Shown: piece after piece, positions 13,401 through 22,402 of the stretch | Layout: every line of letters begins with the position of its first letter | Numbering within the stretch: position 1 is the stretch's first letter | DNA from: Eumeta japonica | Lineage: Eukaryota > Arthropoda > Insecta > Lepidoptera > Psychidae | DNA length: 64,000 nt | Direction: 5' to 3' | NCBI GenBank assembly: GCA_005406025.1 | Contig: BGZK01000139.1 | Location: 434,001 to 498,000, forward strand | Position numbers and translations under genes: made by a program | The notes under the pieces: model-generated | The model's input: only the letters and a program-made list of their open reading frames with translations | What the model was told of the DNA's origin: nothing | Database searches by the model: none

Positions 13401-16400
13401 ACAGTAGAAATAGAGGGTATTTAGAAATTTTAAAACATTTATTATGAGCGTTTTCGCTTTATAAAATATTACCAATAATATGATTCAGTTTGATGTGTGT
13501 TTAATAAATAGAATCTGTTTACGTGGGAGTGTCGCAACACCGATTCCCGACTTTAATGGAAAAAACATAAGACTTCCATCCGTTCTCCGTGTTCTGTGAT
13601 CAGAATAGACAATGGAGCCCCAATTGAAACCGAGAACGAGATGATATTTATGATATTTACCGCCTTGTACCTAATTGATCAAATATAAATCTCAATTGTG
13701 ATTCCGATGTTGATGTATCGACAAAACAGTATGGGCATGTGAAAGCTAGACGTTGCACGCCATGACCACTGGTATGTTTCTCTCATAAAATCGAATCAGA
13801 CAAATTGAAATTGCTTCTTGTATACCGAGTATGTTGTGTATTCAACCTTGACATTGTGCATAACATATTCAATTGCACGAGTTCCCGAGGCCACTATGTA
13901 TATTGTTCAAGTACTGTCTTATACTTCCTATCAAACTAACATTCTTTTACTTAGTGCTCGTTTCCCCGATCCGTAATAAAACAATTTAAATGATATGGTA
14001 ACACTAGTGCTGAGTTAGCAATGGAAATAAATATTTTTCCCGTTTTAATTATTGTAACACAAATATTTATAACGCAATTAATATACTCGCAAGGCGATAG
14101 CATAGCCACTAATGACATTGCAAAATACGTATACAGCGACGGCCATCCAGTAAAAGCTTTACGAATGTGGCGGAATGTCTGAAAGTCAAAACTTTCATTA
14201 ACTAATATTAACGAACATTGGATTAAAGAAAAATGATAAAATAATTAAAGAATTTGGAAAACCCGTTTGCGTAAAATTTAACTGATAAGATGGAACCAAG
14301 ATGATGCACAAATCATCGAATCAAATATGATGAATCTTTGCAATAGAAGGTAGCAAGAGCCATGTAGCAAGTAAAGAAACATGAATCTAATGCCTCTGAC
14401 TGCAAATATTTATCTTATTTGAAAGGGTGATTTTTACATCATTTTGCTTCCGTCTTTTTAGATCATTTTTACGCAATTGAATTTTTTTAATTTTTACTTA
14501 CTTTTTTATCTATTACTTTTTGTTATGTTTAAATAACGTCCTAAGATTGTTTTCTCATCACTATCGCTGTCATCGACGTGTGTCATAGTAATAATCGTGA
14601 TAAATTTCTTTTATCGATATATTGTTATTACTTAATTACTAATACATATTGTACCTGTTTTTTATTTATAGAAATAAATAATTATTTTTGATTAGATTAT
14701 TTTTCTCTCACTGTATTAAATAACGCTTTATGTGAGTATCATTAAAATTAACTTTGAAAGCGGTAAAAAATCTGGGTTTGTCATTCCATTTTAAGAATAA
14801 TATATTAAATTAAACTGTTAGTAAATATTTTCCACAATAATAAGATGTATTACCTATTGCATTATAAAAGACCTTTATCACAGCTTTATTATAAGTTTTG
14901 AAAACATAAGTGATAATGATTGCTAACCAACTTTCAATCTTCATAGATCTAAATTAATCTAAATGGTCATTCAAAACGAAAAAGATTAAAGAAACATTTA
15001 GATAATTTTCAACATACTATTTAACGATACCCCATTTTATATAATTCATTTTCTTTCAATTTTTTTCCTTTTAACAATATGGCGTTTAAGTGTCTCCATA
15101 TTGAAATTTGATGACTGTCATGTCTTTAGCGACACCCAAAAGATTAAAACAAAATGATTGACGTAGGAATCATCAAATCGCCCATACGTTTGGTCTCATG
15201 AACGTCACAAAGGAACAAACATACATATTGGTTAATAAACACATTAACCTGCTTTGCGTCATGCAGTCGGACCAAGAGTAGACGACGACGCTACTTTACA
15301 GTTTATGATTTTATGTTGGAAACAATCAACAGCATAGTTCTTCCATTTTCTCAACATTATTTCATAAAACTTCATAATATTCGTGTCAATTACGCAAAAT
15401 ATCATAAAAAATTTTAATTAATATTTAGTTAATAGTCTAAATACATAAGAAAATTGAGGAGTTCGTAGAACTGATGTACCTATAATATTTTATATTATTC
15501 AATATAAAATATTTATACAAATATTTTTTTATATTGAAGACGCATTTTATTTATATCAATTAACCTGTATGTATACATCACCGTAATTATTAACTAACTT
15601 TTCCTCAATCTTTCTTCGTTCTGACGCGTCGCTTAAGCGGGAAAGAGATAGCTAGAGCCAAAATTAGATCACTGCCCGGGTCAGTGTGGGACCACCGCAA
15701 CACTGACTCGTTAATGCGACCAAAAATTAGAATTGTATTAGTACGTAAATTATAAATAGTAGGGTGGCGTAACAGCACCGGTTATATTTTCGTATCTCTT
15801 ATGGAAATAAGTTAATTTATGATGTTTTAAGAGCCCTCTTCAAAAGTCAGTTCAAAAAACAAAAGATTTTCACGGTCACTGAAGATTTTTTAAACTTCCA
15901 AAAATATTTAACGTTCGATGTTTTTTTCACATTATTTTGCTCGTTACGATAAAATTTGGTACACCAAAAAATAAGATCGTCAAATTTTTACCCCAAATTA
16001 TTCAGTTTTAAAAATCGCTCCTAATTTCATCTCTAATTACTTAAATGCATATTGTGTGTACATTGCTTTTAATATGTACAAATACGTAACAGATTATTTT
16101 AAACAAATGAAACAAATCCGGGACCAAAACTATTAAAGATCTGATAGCTAGTACTTCTGCTTGTTGTAAGTAATATACAACATTAGACAGATCAATAAAT
16201 TGAAGACGTTTTATAATACATAGCAGTATTTCATCCTATCATAACTGTGTATCGGCAGATGGCGGCGACAGCGACGGCAGCGACGGCGATAACCAGGCTA
16301 GTGGTGACGGTGGTGGCGTGCGTGCTGCTGCTGAAGGTGACGCGGCGCGCGCTGGTGCTGGTGTCGGGCGCGGGCACTGCCGCCGCCACGCTGGCGCTGG

Positions 16401-16801
16401 CCGTCCTGCTGTCGTTCGAGCAGCAGTCCGTCCTGCTGCCGCTGGGCCTCATCCTCGTGTACGTCGCCTTCAACACGCTCGGCTTCTTCCTGCTGCCCGG
16501 GCTCATGATCGGCGAGCTGCTGCCCACCAAGGTGCGGGGCCTCTGCGGCGGCTACATATTCTGCCTCTTCAACGTCATCCTTTTCGGCTTCACGAAGCTG
16601 TTCCCGGTGATGAACCAGAGCATCGGCATGCCGGGCATGTTCGGGCTGTTCGGCGTGTCGGCCGCCATCGCCACTCTCATACTGTTCCTGATGCTGCCGG
16701 AGACTAAGGGCAAATCCCTCATACAGATAGAACAATACTACCAGAAGCCCAATATACTTTGGGTCACGCGTAATAAAACTGCCGAGGGCCAGTCTGTGTG
16801 A
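250..16801 (+). CDS. Sugar-porter MFS transporter, Tret1-like (5' partial; join 250-516, 11843-12064, 16259-16801)
   Basis: This is the C-terminal 343 residues of a membrane transporter of the sugar-porter branch of the major facilitator superfamily, the group that includes insect facilitated trehalose transporters (Tret1) and GLUTs. The three exons total 1032 bases (343 codons plus TGA) and join in phase 0 with clean AG/GT borders. Visible family signatures are SEPRLRG after TM4, SPESPTWL and LRG at the end of TM6, LSG-x4-IFYA in TM7, GELLPTKVRG after TM10 and PETKGKSL after TM12. Family members are about 470-500 residues, so roughly 130-150 N-terminal residues (TM1 to TM4) lie left of the window. 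Key sugar-contact positions differ from the family: QQLSGIN in TM7 is here QILSGSY, and the TM10 tryptophan of the PxPW motif is Gly. It probably sits in the plasma membrane; the substrate is uncertain. A vertebrate-type GLUT is less likely because the family features resemble insect Tret1 paralogues. Confidence 0.88.
1345..1925 (+). repeat. Dispersed repeat of lepidopteran type, copy 1, with internal tandem duplication
   Basis: It starts with AGTTCCGTACCCAAAGGG and a CTGTCCGTCTGTCTGTCTG tract, and ends with TACGGAACCCTTCGTG then GCACTTGGCCGGTTG. The same head and tail appear in the copy at 4023-4932, and the head again in reverse at 11620-11738. Inside, a segment of about 145 bases is tandemly duplicated (units starting near 1536 and 1685, both with GCTCCCATA and ACAAACGTGATTTTTT). 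Such elements are common in moth and butterfly introns. No coding part is present. Confidence 0.6.
2056..2217. mobile_element. MITE copy A (CAGT...ACTG family)
   Basis: It has TACAACGCACGAAACTCTGCCG at the left and CGGCAGAGTTTCGTCCG at the right as inverted ends, with the family core (CGCCATTGCGAC, TTCGTGAC) between. Four copies occur in this window (also about 12107, 17754, 62674). The best-preserved copy shows CAGT...ACTG ends flanked by TA, as in Tc1/mariner/pogo-type elements. Confidence 0.65.
3120..3256 (+). repeat. Dispersed repeat fragment with TTCGAAGTCGGTTAAAAA tail
   Basis: The tail TTCTCCTTTTTCGAAGTCGG followed by TTAAAAA matches the end of the repeat at 49080-49648. This tail is frequent in Lepidoptera. 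Only the 3' part is recognisable. Confidence 0.4.
4023..4932 (+). repeat. Dispersed repeat of lepidopteran type, copy 2
   Basis: The head AGGGCTCCGTACTAG with CGGAACCCTTATGGGATC and TTGTCTGTTGG, and the tail TAGTACGGAACCCTCAATGC then CAGACTCGCAATTCGCCAG, match the ends of the copy at 1345-1925. The interior differs, and includes a GTAT tetranucleotide run at about 4304-4322. Confidence 0.5.
5066..5086 (+). repeat. (CAT)n microsatellite
   Basis: About seven tandem CAT units, directly followed by a GC-richer stretch (5100-5230) with no gene signal. Confidence 0.85.
5320..6050 (+). repeat. Three diverged tandem units (about 200-300 bases each)
   Basis: Phrases recur in the same order three times: CTGTGCTAATG at about 5406 and 5933; TCTTGTCTGAGCGAG, TCTTGTCTACGCGAG and TCTTGATTGGGCGAA at about 5455, 5709 and 5991; and CTATTGTGATAG, GCTATGGTGGCC and CTGTTGTGGTAG just before them. 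The units are old and diverged. The open frame in the middle unit (5525-5767) shows no family features. Confidence 0.5.
7278..7402 (+). repeat. Compound microsatellite (AT)n-(AC)n-(GT)n
   Basis: (AT)n at 7278-7317, (AC)7 at about 7319-7334, a short AAAAT spacer, then (GT)31 at 7341-7402. The AC and GT tracts are inverted repeats of each other. Open frames on both strands here are purely repeat-derived. Confidence 0.95.
8196..8275 (-). repeat. Transposon terminus-like fragment
   Basis: On the minus strand it reads GTGGCGTAGCTAGGCCTGGG then CGGCCCGCACTG and GTGACACC. A GTGGCGTAGCTAGG end followed by GGCGGCCCGC is typical of degraded transposon ends in insect genomes. A similar phrase (TGCCGTAGCCAGG) occurs at about 61698. 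The element type is not resolved. Confidence 0.4.
8570..8805. other. CpG-rich island inside the transporter intron
   Basis: An abrupt GC- and CpG-rich block in an AT-rich intron, with GTGGCGGCGCAGCAGCCGCC and a later CAATTGCGGGGGTTACATTA. A 30-codon frame (8578-8670) starts at an ATG but has no family features. It could be an internal promoter, a conserved enhancer or a first exon; sequence alone does not decide. Confidence 0.4.
9224..9320 (+). repeat. Dispersed repeat fragment (CTAACGGCTGAACGGATT type)
   Basis: CGCTAACGGCTGAACGGATT followed by AATAAAATTTTACA and ATGGGATACAAGTTACC is a phrase pattern often seen in degraded lepidopteran repeats. No coding content. Confidence 0.35.
9456..10303. 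repeat. 36-bp minisatellite, about 23 units
   Basis: The unit is GAATTGACATCGAGAACAGG followed by ACCGTCGTCGGGATTA, with small variants. The first and last GAATTGAC (9456 and 10284) are 828 bases apart, exactly 23 x 36, so no net length change has occurred. Because 36 is a multiple of 3, long frames stay open: the minus strand reads 308 codons of a 12-residue hydrophobic repeat (SILIPMTVLFSM-like), and the plus strand reads LELTSRTGPSLG-like repeats interrupted by TAA near 9749 and 10073. These frames follow from the repeat and are not annotated as genes. Confidence 0.95.
11620..11738 (-). repeat. Dispersed repeat of lepidopteran type, copy 3 (fragment, reverse)
   Basis: On the minus strand it reads AGGGTTCCGTACATC, then CTTATAGGATCACTTCGC and TGTCTGTCTGTCTATCAAG, the head region of the family seen at 1345 and 4023. 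Only the head is kept. It ends about 100 bases upstream of the 11843 transporter exon. Confidence 0.5.
11843..12064 (+). CDS. Tret1-like transporter, internal exon (central loop and TM7)
   Basis: The exon holds 74 codons, phase 0 at both ends. It follows a pyrimidine-rich tract ending TTTACAG and is followed by GTACAC after the AAG codon. It encodes a charged central loop (ELHELMSAREKERARGEEH), the basic linker LKP, and TM7 with QILSGSYVLIFYAQDIV. It joins directly to LRGDMDT of the previous exon, so no exon is missing between 516 and 11843. In most sugar porters TM7 reads QQxSGIN; here the second Gln is Ile and the Asn is Tyr. A MITE copy begins about 45 bases past the donor. Confidence 0.88.
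12107..12275. mobile_element. MITE copy B (CAGT...ACTG family)
   Basis: Left end ACAGCACAACGCACGAAACT, right end CAGCAGATTTTTCTGCATTG followed by TACTG, with the shared core GCCATTGCGACGCTTTCGTG. It lies just downstream of the transporter exon ending at 12064. Its reverse-strand open frames are repeat sequence, not genes. Confidence 0.65.
14400..15295 (+). repeat. Diverged dispersed repeat, copy 1
   Basis: It shares an ordered series of phrases with 55130-55950: TTTTTACGCA, CTAAGATTG, AATCGTGATAAA, TATCGATAT-type motifs, CTTTATCACAGCTTTATTAT, AACAATATGGCGT, and an end reading TGCTTTGCGTCATGCAGTCG. This is an old interspersed family; no coding region is recognised. Confidence 0.5.
16259..16801 (+). 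CDS. Tret1-like transporter, terminal exon (TM8-TM12 and stop)
   Basis: The exon holds 180 codons plus TGA (16799-16801), after the acceptor ATCGGCAG. It begins MAATATAATAITRLVV, continuing ...SSGNIEPK of the previous exon where family members have the loop between TM7 and TM8. LKVTRRALVLVSG is the TM8-TM9 loop (usually D-x-x-GRR). GFFLLPGLMIGELLPTKVRG is TM10 and its loop, and PETKGKSL closes TM12. A 26-residue tail follows. Two other long frames overlap this exon on the two strands only because it is very GC-rich. Confidence 0.92.
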   Translation: MAATATAATAITRLVVTVVACVLLLKVTRRALVLVSGAGTAAATLALAVLLSFEQQSVLLPLGLILVYVAFNTLGFFLLPGLMIGELLPTKVRGLCGGYIFCLFNVILFGFTKLFPVMNQSIGMPGMFGLFGVSAAIATLILFLMLPETKGKSLIQIEQYYQKPNILWVTRNKTAEGQSV

Positions 16802-16941
16802 AATTATAATTGTACTTAAATATACTATTAATTATAGTGTCAGAAATATATGAAAGATCGTTTTCGATGCATACTAAGTAGTACTCGTGCGTTGGCTAAT
16901 GTTGCGGATCAGGCTCTCGGCGGACGAGGACTTGTGCAAAC

Positions 16942-17166
16942 AATAAATTTATAAAATTGGTGTTGCACTTATTGTGCCTATACAGAAATTTACTATGTCT
17001 ATATTTCTGCATTGAACTAGACTGTGCAGAAAATATATATTTTGTACGTACGTATATTGATTATGTGATATCCAACTGTGTGATTTTAATGTATACTTTA
17101 TTTAAAGTATTTAATTAACAATTTAGATGACATGTTTCGAAATATAGTTTAGTGGATAGCAATAAA
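16942..17166 (+). promoter_or_regulatory. Candidate poly(A) signals of the transporter gene
   Basis: AATAAA occurs at 16942-16947, 141 bases after the stop codon, and is followed by a GT-rich stretch (TTGGTGTTGC) suitable as a downstream element. A second AATAAA lies at 17161-17166. Which one is used cannot be told from sequence. Confidence 0.5.
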
Positions 17167-17753
17167 TTAGTAACAATAATTATAAACAAGTTATTGTCGT
17201 ACGCTTATTACCTCCAAAATATTTACGACACACGAACGCTTTGTAAAAAAAAAATATCCATGATTATATTTCTAAATATAATATCTTACGTTTCACACTA
17301 ATTATTAAATTCAAGTAATCTCCATCGTAGTATTCTTAAAAGACTGTTCAACAAATAAAACGTGATATGCAATTTAAATTGTATTAAAGACCGTACACAC
17401 CACCCGACCACAACAACCTATCCATTCTCTGAGACGGAAAAAAAATTACCAACCTTTCGAAGTTTAGTTCGAGTGAAAATTAAACGTAATGAATAACCAC
17501 AAAATTATTGGTTTTATAATATAATCCATCTGACACAGAAACGAAAGGAAATAGCAAATACAATTCGAGATATACATTTTTAATTCACAAATATATATTT
17601 CTTGTTCACAAATAATATGGTACAAATTCAATCATAGAGATCTCAATTTGTTTTTTTTTTTAAGACAGTTTTTTATACATATATTGTTACATGCACTAAA
17701 AGCTGATCTTAATTCTTGTATATTAACCGTATATCGATAATTTAAGTCCCGTA

Positions 17754-17891
17754 CAGTACAACGCACGAATTTATTAATGCGAAAGTATAATGTTCCCAAA
17801 CTCTTCCTTCTTCTCCGCCGCGTTCCTATTTTACGCCATTGCGACGCTTTCATGACTAACTTCACAGTGTCAGAATTTCGTGCGTTATACT
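17754..17891. mobile_element. MITE copy C (best-defined ends)
   Basis: The left end CAGTACAACGCACGAA and the right end TTCGTGCGTTATACTG are near-perfect inverted repeats, each flanked by TA, which fits a TA target duplication. The core CGCCATTGCGACGCTTTC is shared with the other three copies. The internal region between left end and core is shortened relative to copy D. It has no coding capacity, so it would need a transposase in trans. Confidence 0.7.
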
Positions 17892-18829
17892 GTATATAGT
17901 GGACGTGGCATACTAAGTCTGGCATTATACTTGATTGCCATTTTTTTTTGATGCCATAGAGTAAATAATGAGCATCAACGGCATTCGATATAAAATTATC
18001 ACATCTAGCTCTCTGTTTCGATCGACGATTGGATGTTGTTAAACAAGAATGACCCAACTCACGACCTACATGTTTTTTTTCCATTACTTATCAAATATAT
18101 ATTTTTTTCAAATAAAATTAAACCTTAAACAAGGGACAGCTATTACAAAATATATATAAATTGGGTCGTTTTTGGATTGGCCGATCTAATTCTTACATTT
18201 CATAATACATGTATCTAAAAGCGAAAAACTTTTGACATTATATACATTCGTAGAAAATTTACTGATCTGTGATTTTAAATACTACATATAGTGGTAAATT
18301 ATATTTTTTATAATGTACCACTTTTAAGACAAACTTTATTTTTTAATAGCAATATACTCTCAATGTTCATGTATGTTCCAGATATGATACAGAAATAAAA
18401 ACAAAATATTCTTAACGCACCTTGTTTATTTATTATGACATTATAGAATTCTTATTATATCTTACAAATAATAGATGAAATGAAACGTATACTCGGCGCG
18501 CAAAACATACCATATTTAACTTTTTTATGAAGAATAAAAAAATATATATACATCTACACTTACTACCTGCTAAAGATTTTATTGAATAGGTACGTACATA
18601 TATACATGGTATCGGAAGTTTTTGTATATTATTTTGTACATATTATATCGAAATATCATTATAAAAAAGGAATATTTATAATCTCCTCCCCTTATAAAAC
18701 AATTTTGTCAAAGAAACCATACTCATCGAAGTAGCAGTTTCTGAGAAAAATAATTTAGAACATCTAAGGTGAAATGTCGTACTGACAACCTTAAGAACAG
18801 CTGACGCGTAGGTACCGCCTGCAGCGTTG

Positions 18830-19110
18830 GGGCTAGGTGGCCAAGTACATACCCAACAAGCGGCCGGCTAGTGTTCCATTCGCACAGCCGCAATCAGTCA
18901 CGAACATGCTCTGATGAGATTTCGTAGCGTCACACCGCGACCGACTGCGCCCGCGCTTGCAGTCTGGTCGAGCATTTGTTAAGGCTGTGTCTATATTGTT
19001 TTATATTATTTATAAGTATATTTTTGTTGTAGTTGCTTTGGAAAAGTTGTTTTCAAAAAATAAGATTATGAATATTTGCAAAAAGATGCATGATCGAATC
19101 CAGCTATATA
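18830..19110 (+). repeat. Dispersed repeat family X, copy 1
   Basis: It contains GCGCTTGCAGTCTGGTCGAG, TGTCTATATTGTTTTATATT and AAGATTATGAATATTTGCAA. The phrases recur in order at 53188-53352 and in part at 48486-48660; a 30-base stretch (19062-19091) is identical to 49656-49685. It is GC-rich at the head and AT-rich at the tail. Class unknown. Confidence 0.5.
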
Positions 19111-21119
19111 TAGTCAATAATAGGTGGTTTAGTAGATGTGGGTAGGGGTAGTAGTAGAGTAGGTTCCCAATTCCTCGGAATCGTTCTTTTATGTATATTC
19201 AGTAATAATTCTTAGCATATGTCCGAAAAGTTAAAATTCGCAAATAATGTAAACAACCTTGCCCACGCATTTCAAGATAAATAAATGAAGTGCATTCTAT
19301 GATTTAAAAATTGAATTCTCTTATTTTATCATTTTATTTCTGAACTTAGTTCGCAACAATATACAATACAACACAAGAAATGGTGTTCCTTATTTCAAAA
19401 TATAATTTAAATCTTTATCGATGGCCAAAACATTATAGAATTTTCGTTTGAAACATCTAATTAACGGAAATAGAACATATAAATTCGGAAAAAAAAAAGT
19501 AATTGCCAATAAAGAAAATAGAAATGAGACCATTATTGGTTGTATTATCAAAAAGACAAGATAGACGTAAAAATACATGCAACATAAAAAATAACTGGAA
19601 AGCAGTTGACCTAGCAGGCCAGCCCCAAAACTTTCCGTATTGTTTTGAACAATTTTTCAAACACAAAATGTTTGAAGTTCTCTTTCGAAATTATGAGAAA
19701 TATAAAAATGATCTTATTGTTATTTTTCAAATATTTTATCGAAGGTATTTTTCGAACAAAGCAAAAGATTTGAACAGGGCTGATGGTATTCGATACAATT
19801 TTTTAAATTAAAAAATATTCCTATTTAGAAAGTTTATTTTTTTATTTTAATTCAATACATTTCAACGAGATTTGTAACGTTCGCCGCACCGTTTTCACTC
19901 TATAATTTTTGAGTTATAAAATAAACATAAAAACACCCAATTTTTATAAAATAAACATATTTCAATAAAATGTTCATATTTATATCAAAATTATTAGAAT
20001 GTTAAAATGTTATATTACAGAGAGATAGGAATGAAAAGTTATTAAAATTAGTCAAATATCAATTGATTTTTTTGTTGTTTTAAAGGTAAGCCACATTTTA
20101 CTAAATAAGTAGCCGTAGACACATTCACACAATGTTGCCGGAGTAGATTTATATGCCTTATATTTGGACGTAGAATTTTTGATTTTTCTTAAAAAAAAAA
20201 TTATAACAATAAAAATAATATCGACGAAAACTCCATTAATTCTGTGATGTCAGAATTGACTGTAATTTACCAAGTGAAAAAGTAACTAACTAAACGAGCC
20301 ATTTTGCTGCACATGATCAGTAAAAAAAAAATTTTAGTAAAAAAGAAGCAAGAAATAGTAATGTATTCCTCCAAATAATATATATCACCACATACAAATT
20401 CTATGTAGCGAAAAGGATAAGATCTATAGAGCTCATGCAAATGCGACAACTAACTTATTAGTTTATAGGAAAACTCAACATCGATACATTTCGCCGTGGG
20501 ACGACAGAAAGTGTCCTGACGTATGAAAACAATAAATACTAGAATGTATTCATAAGCAATAAACCGTTTTCATAGGGCTTCGGTTGCGAAAATTTTAAAA
20601 TAATTTGGAAAATTTCTTTCTAAAACACAAATCTGCCTATGACCGAACTGTAAATTATGAAGAAACAGGTGTTTGTTTAGCTGGGAATCGCAACGGTAAG
20701 TAGGACGAATTGTATCAGCTGTAAGAAGCAAATTTGTAACGAAACGTGGAAAAATTAACGGTCATTGCAAACATACTAATGTTCGTGTTTCCTAGAACAC
20801 GCTACATAAAGATCACTTTTTAGTAGAAACACAAGGCAGTTCAGTATTATCATCAACTTCTGATCGGATATCTGAATGCTAAAAAATATCTAAGAACAAG
20901 ACTTTAATTTTCATGTAACTCTGATAATAGAATTCAAAGAAGTGTGTTTAAAGAATGATTATCCATCGTATCACCGCTATAGATAACCGTCTTAATTTGT
21001 AGTAGGCCGGATATACTTGATAGAAATGACGTGGCCTACGTCCGTACGATCAATAAAAAAAGACTGTCGCGAGTTTTTAAATACTATGAACAATCTTTGA
21101 ATTTGAAATTTCGTCAAAT

Positions 21120-21840
21120 TATCGCTTGCTCCTTTTCCCACTATTTTTTCATGCTTCTCCCCCTCCCTCCGCCTCACAATCAAATGGACGAATTGGATCA
21201 AAACCAATGAGGTTCCGATTGATCCAAAGATAACCGTAAGCCGAAAGCTTAATCCGACTTCCACAAGGCGCAATCCAGGAGTTACGGGTTACGAGTTACG
21301 GTTAAGCGGGCCTTAACCTCCCCCTCCCAGAGTTTTAGCTTATTTAAACGCCCGGAAAATTTCCAGTTTTTCGGTCGCGGTGAAATCTCCGTACGCATTG
21401 TAGCTTGGAGATTGTGAGCCGGCGACTTAATCCCCTTTAGCCAGGGCATAACTCCCGCAAAAAGGCGACTAGACCCCCGAATTTGGGTTCATTTTAGAAT
21501 GAAACAAATTTGGAATAAAGCCCGCAAAATCACGTATCCTTTGCCCGAGACGTGGTCTCCAAACAGAACGAATAGTAATCCGAAGGCTTAATCATTCTTT
21601 CTGGGACCAAGATCCAAATGAAGAGGGCTAAACCTCCCTTTCAAAGTTTGAGCTCGTCTCCTTTCTCGCCACCCTTTCGTGCCCGAACTCTTAATTTGAG
21701 ACCTAGGAGGGTCCCGTTTGTACTCACTTAAATCGAGACTCGAAGACGAATCTTCTAGTATTATCAGAATCCCGATTTCCGAATTACGATCCCGGCTTTT
21801 AATTTTCTTATTAGTATTGTTGTTTTTATATCTATGCATT
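21120..21840. other. GC-richer unexplained block
   Basis: About 700 bases with higher GC than the surroundings. Short phrases recur, such as CCGAAAGCTTAATCCGA and AATCCGAAGGCTTAATC, and GGCATAACTCCCGCAAAA and AAAGCCCGCAAAATCAC. An 83-codon minus-strand frame (21588-21839) has no recognised features. It may be a degraded repeat or transferred DNA; I cannot identify it. Confidence 0.35.
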
Positions 21841-22000
21841 AGTGAAATTATTTAAGTTAATATCGAATTAACCTTGTGTTTAATCATATGTTTTACATTT
21901 TCATAATGACTAATTTTATTGTTAATCCAAAGTATATCTTATTACTTAATTTAAAGCTAACATATTTTTGGATTCACATTTTACGTTTTAATTTTGACTT

Positions 22001-22402
22001 TTACAACTTATACATTTTTATTTTATACCATTGACGACGCCCAAATAAATTTATATTATAAAAGGAAAAGTTTTCGGAAGTGTCGCCTGGCAGAAAGTCT
22101 TTTCGAAGCAAGGTACAAAGGAGACGTCGATGTCGACGTCCAAATCCGTGAAATAACAGTGTCCTGACTGTCCCAAGAAGGGCGCAAAAAACAGGTGTGA
22201 CAGCCAAAAAATCCGCACAATCGTTGAAAGTGCTAATTACGCCGCCAACTACCAGAATGCGTCGATCTTTGTCGACTTCGTTACCCAGGCTAAAATAACA
22301 AAACCCCGTCGGTGAGCAACACAGCCGCGTCGGAGGTGCCGTTGGCTCTTGAAGCTTTGCTGTTGAGTGATGAACGAGAGAAAACTCGTATGAGAACGCC
22401 AA
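22001..22402 (-). other. Unidentified 133-codon open frame
   Basis: A continuous minus-strand frame from ATG to stop in a GC-richer patch. The central part (about residues 45-115) is mildly hydrophobic with an arginine-rich segment (GRRHRRLL), and the C-terminal end is AT-rich. No domain, signal peptide or splice borders are convincing. It could be a fragment of a mobile element or a chance frame. Confidence 0.25.

Larger units (their letters stand above)
12065..16258 (+). other. Last intron of the transporter gene (4.2 kb)
   Basis: The intron runs from GTACAC to ATCGGCAG. It contains one MITE copy near its start, a degenerate purine-rich simple repeat around 12890-13010, and a diverged repeat (about 14400-15290) that matches another copy at about 55130-55950. 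The remainder is AT-rich with no coding signal seen. Confidence 0.7.
16948..21119. other. Intergenic, AT-rich
   Basis: Apart from MITE copy C (17754) and the dispersed repeat at 18830-19110, I see no gene. A 102-codon frame at 19503-19811 on the plus strand is lysine/asparagine-rich, has no recognised domain and sits in AT-rich DNA, so I do not call it a gene. Confidence 0.6.

Noticed and set aside
16298..16735. Long overlapping frames in the last transporter exon
   Set aside because: Shadow frames in very GC-rich coding sequence; the transporter frame has all family motifs.
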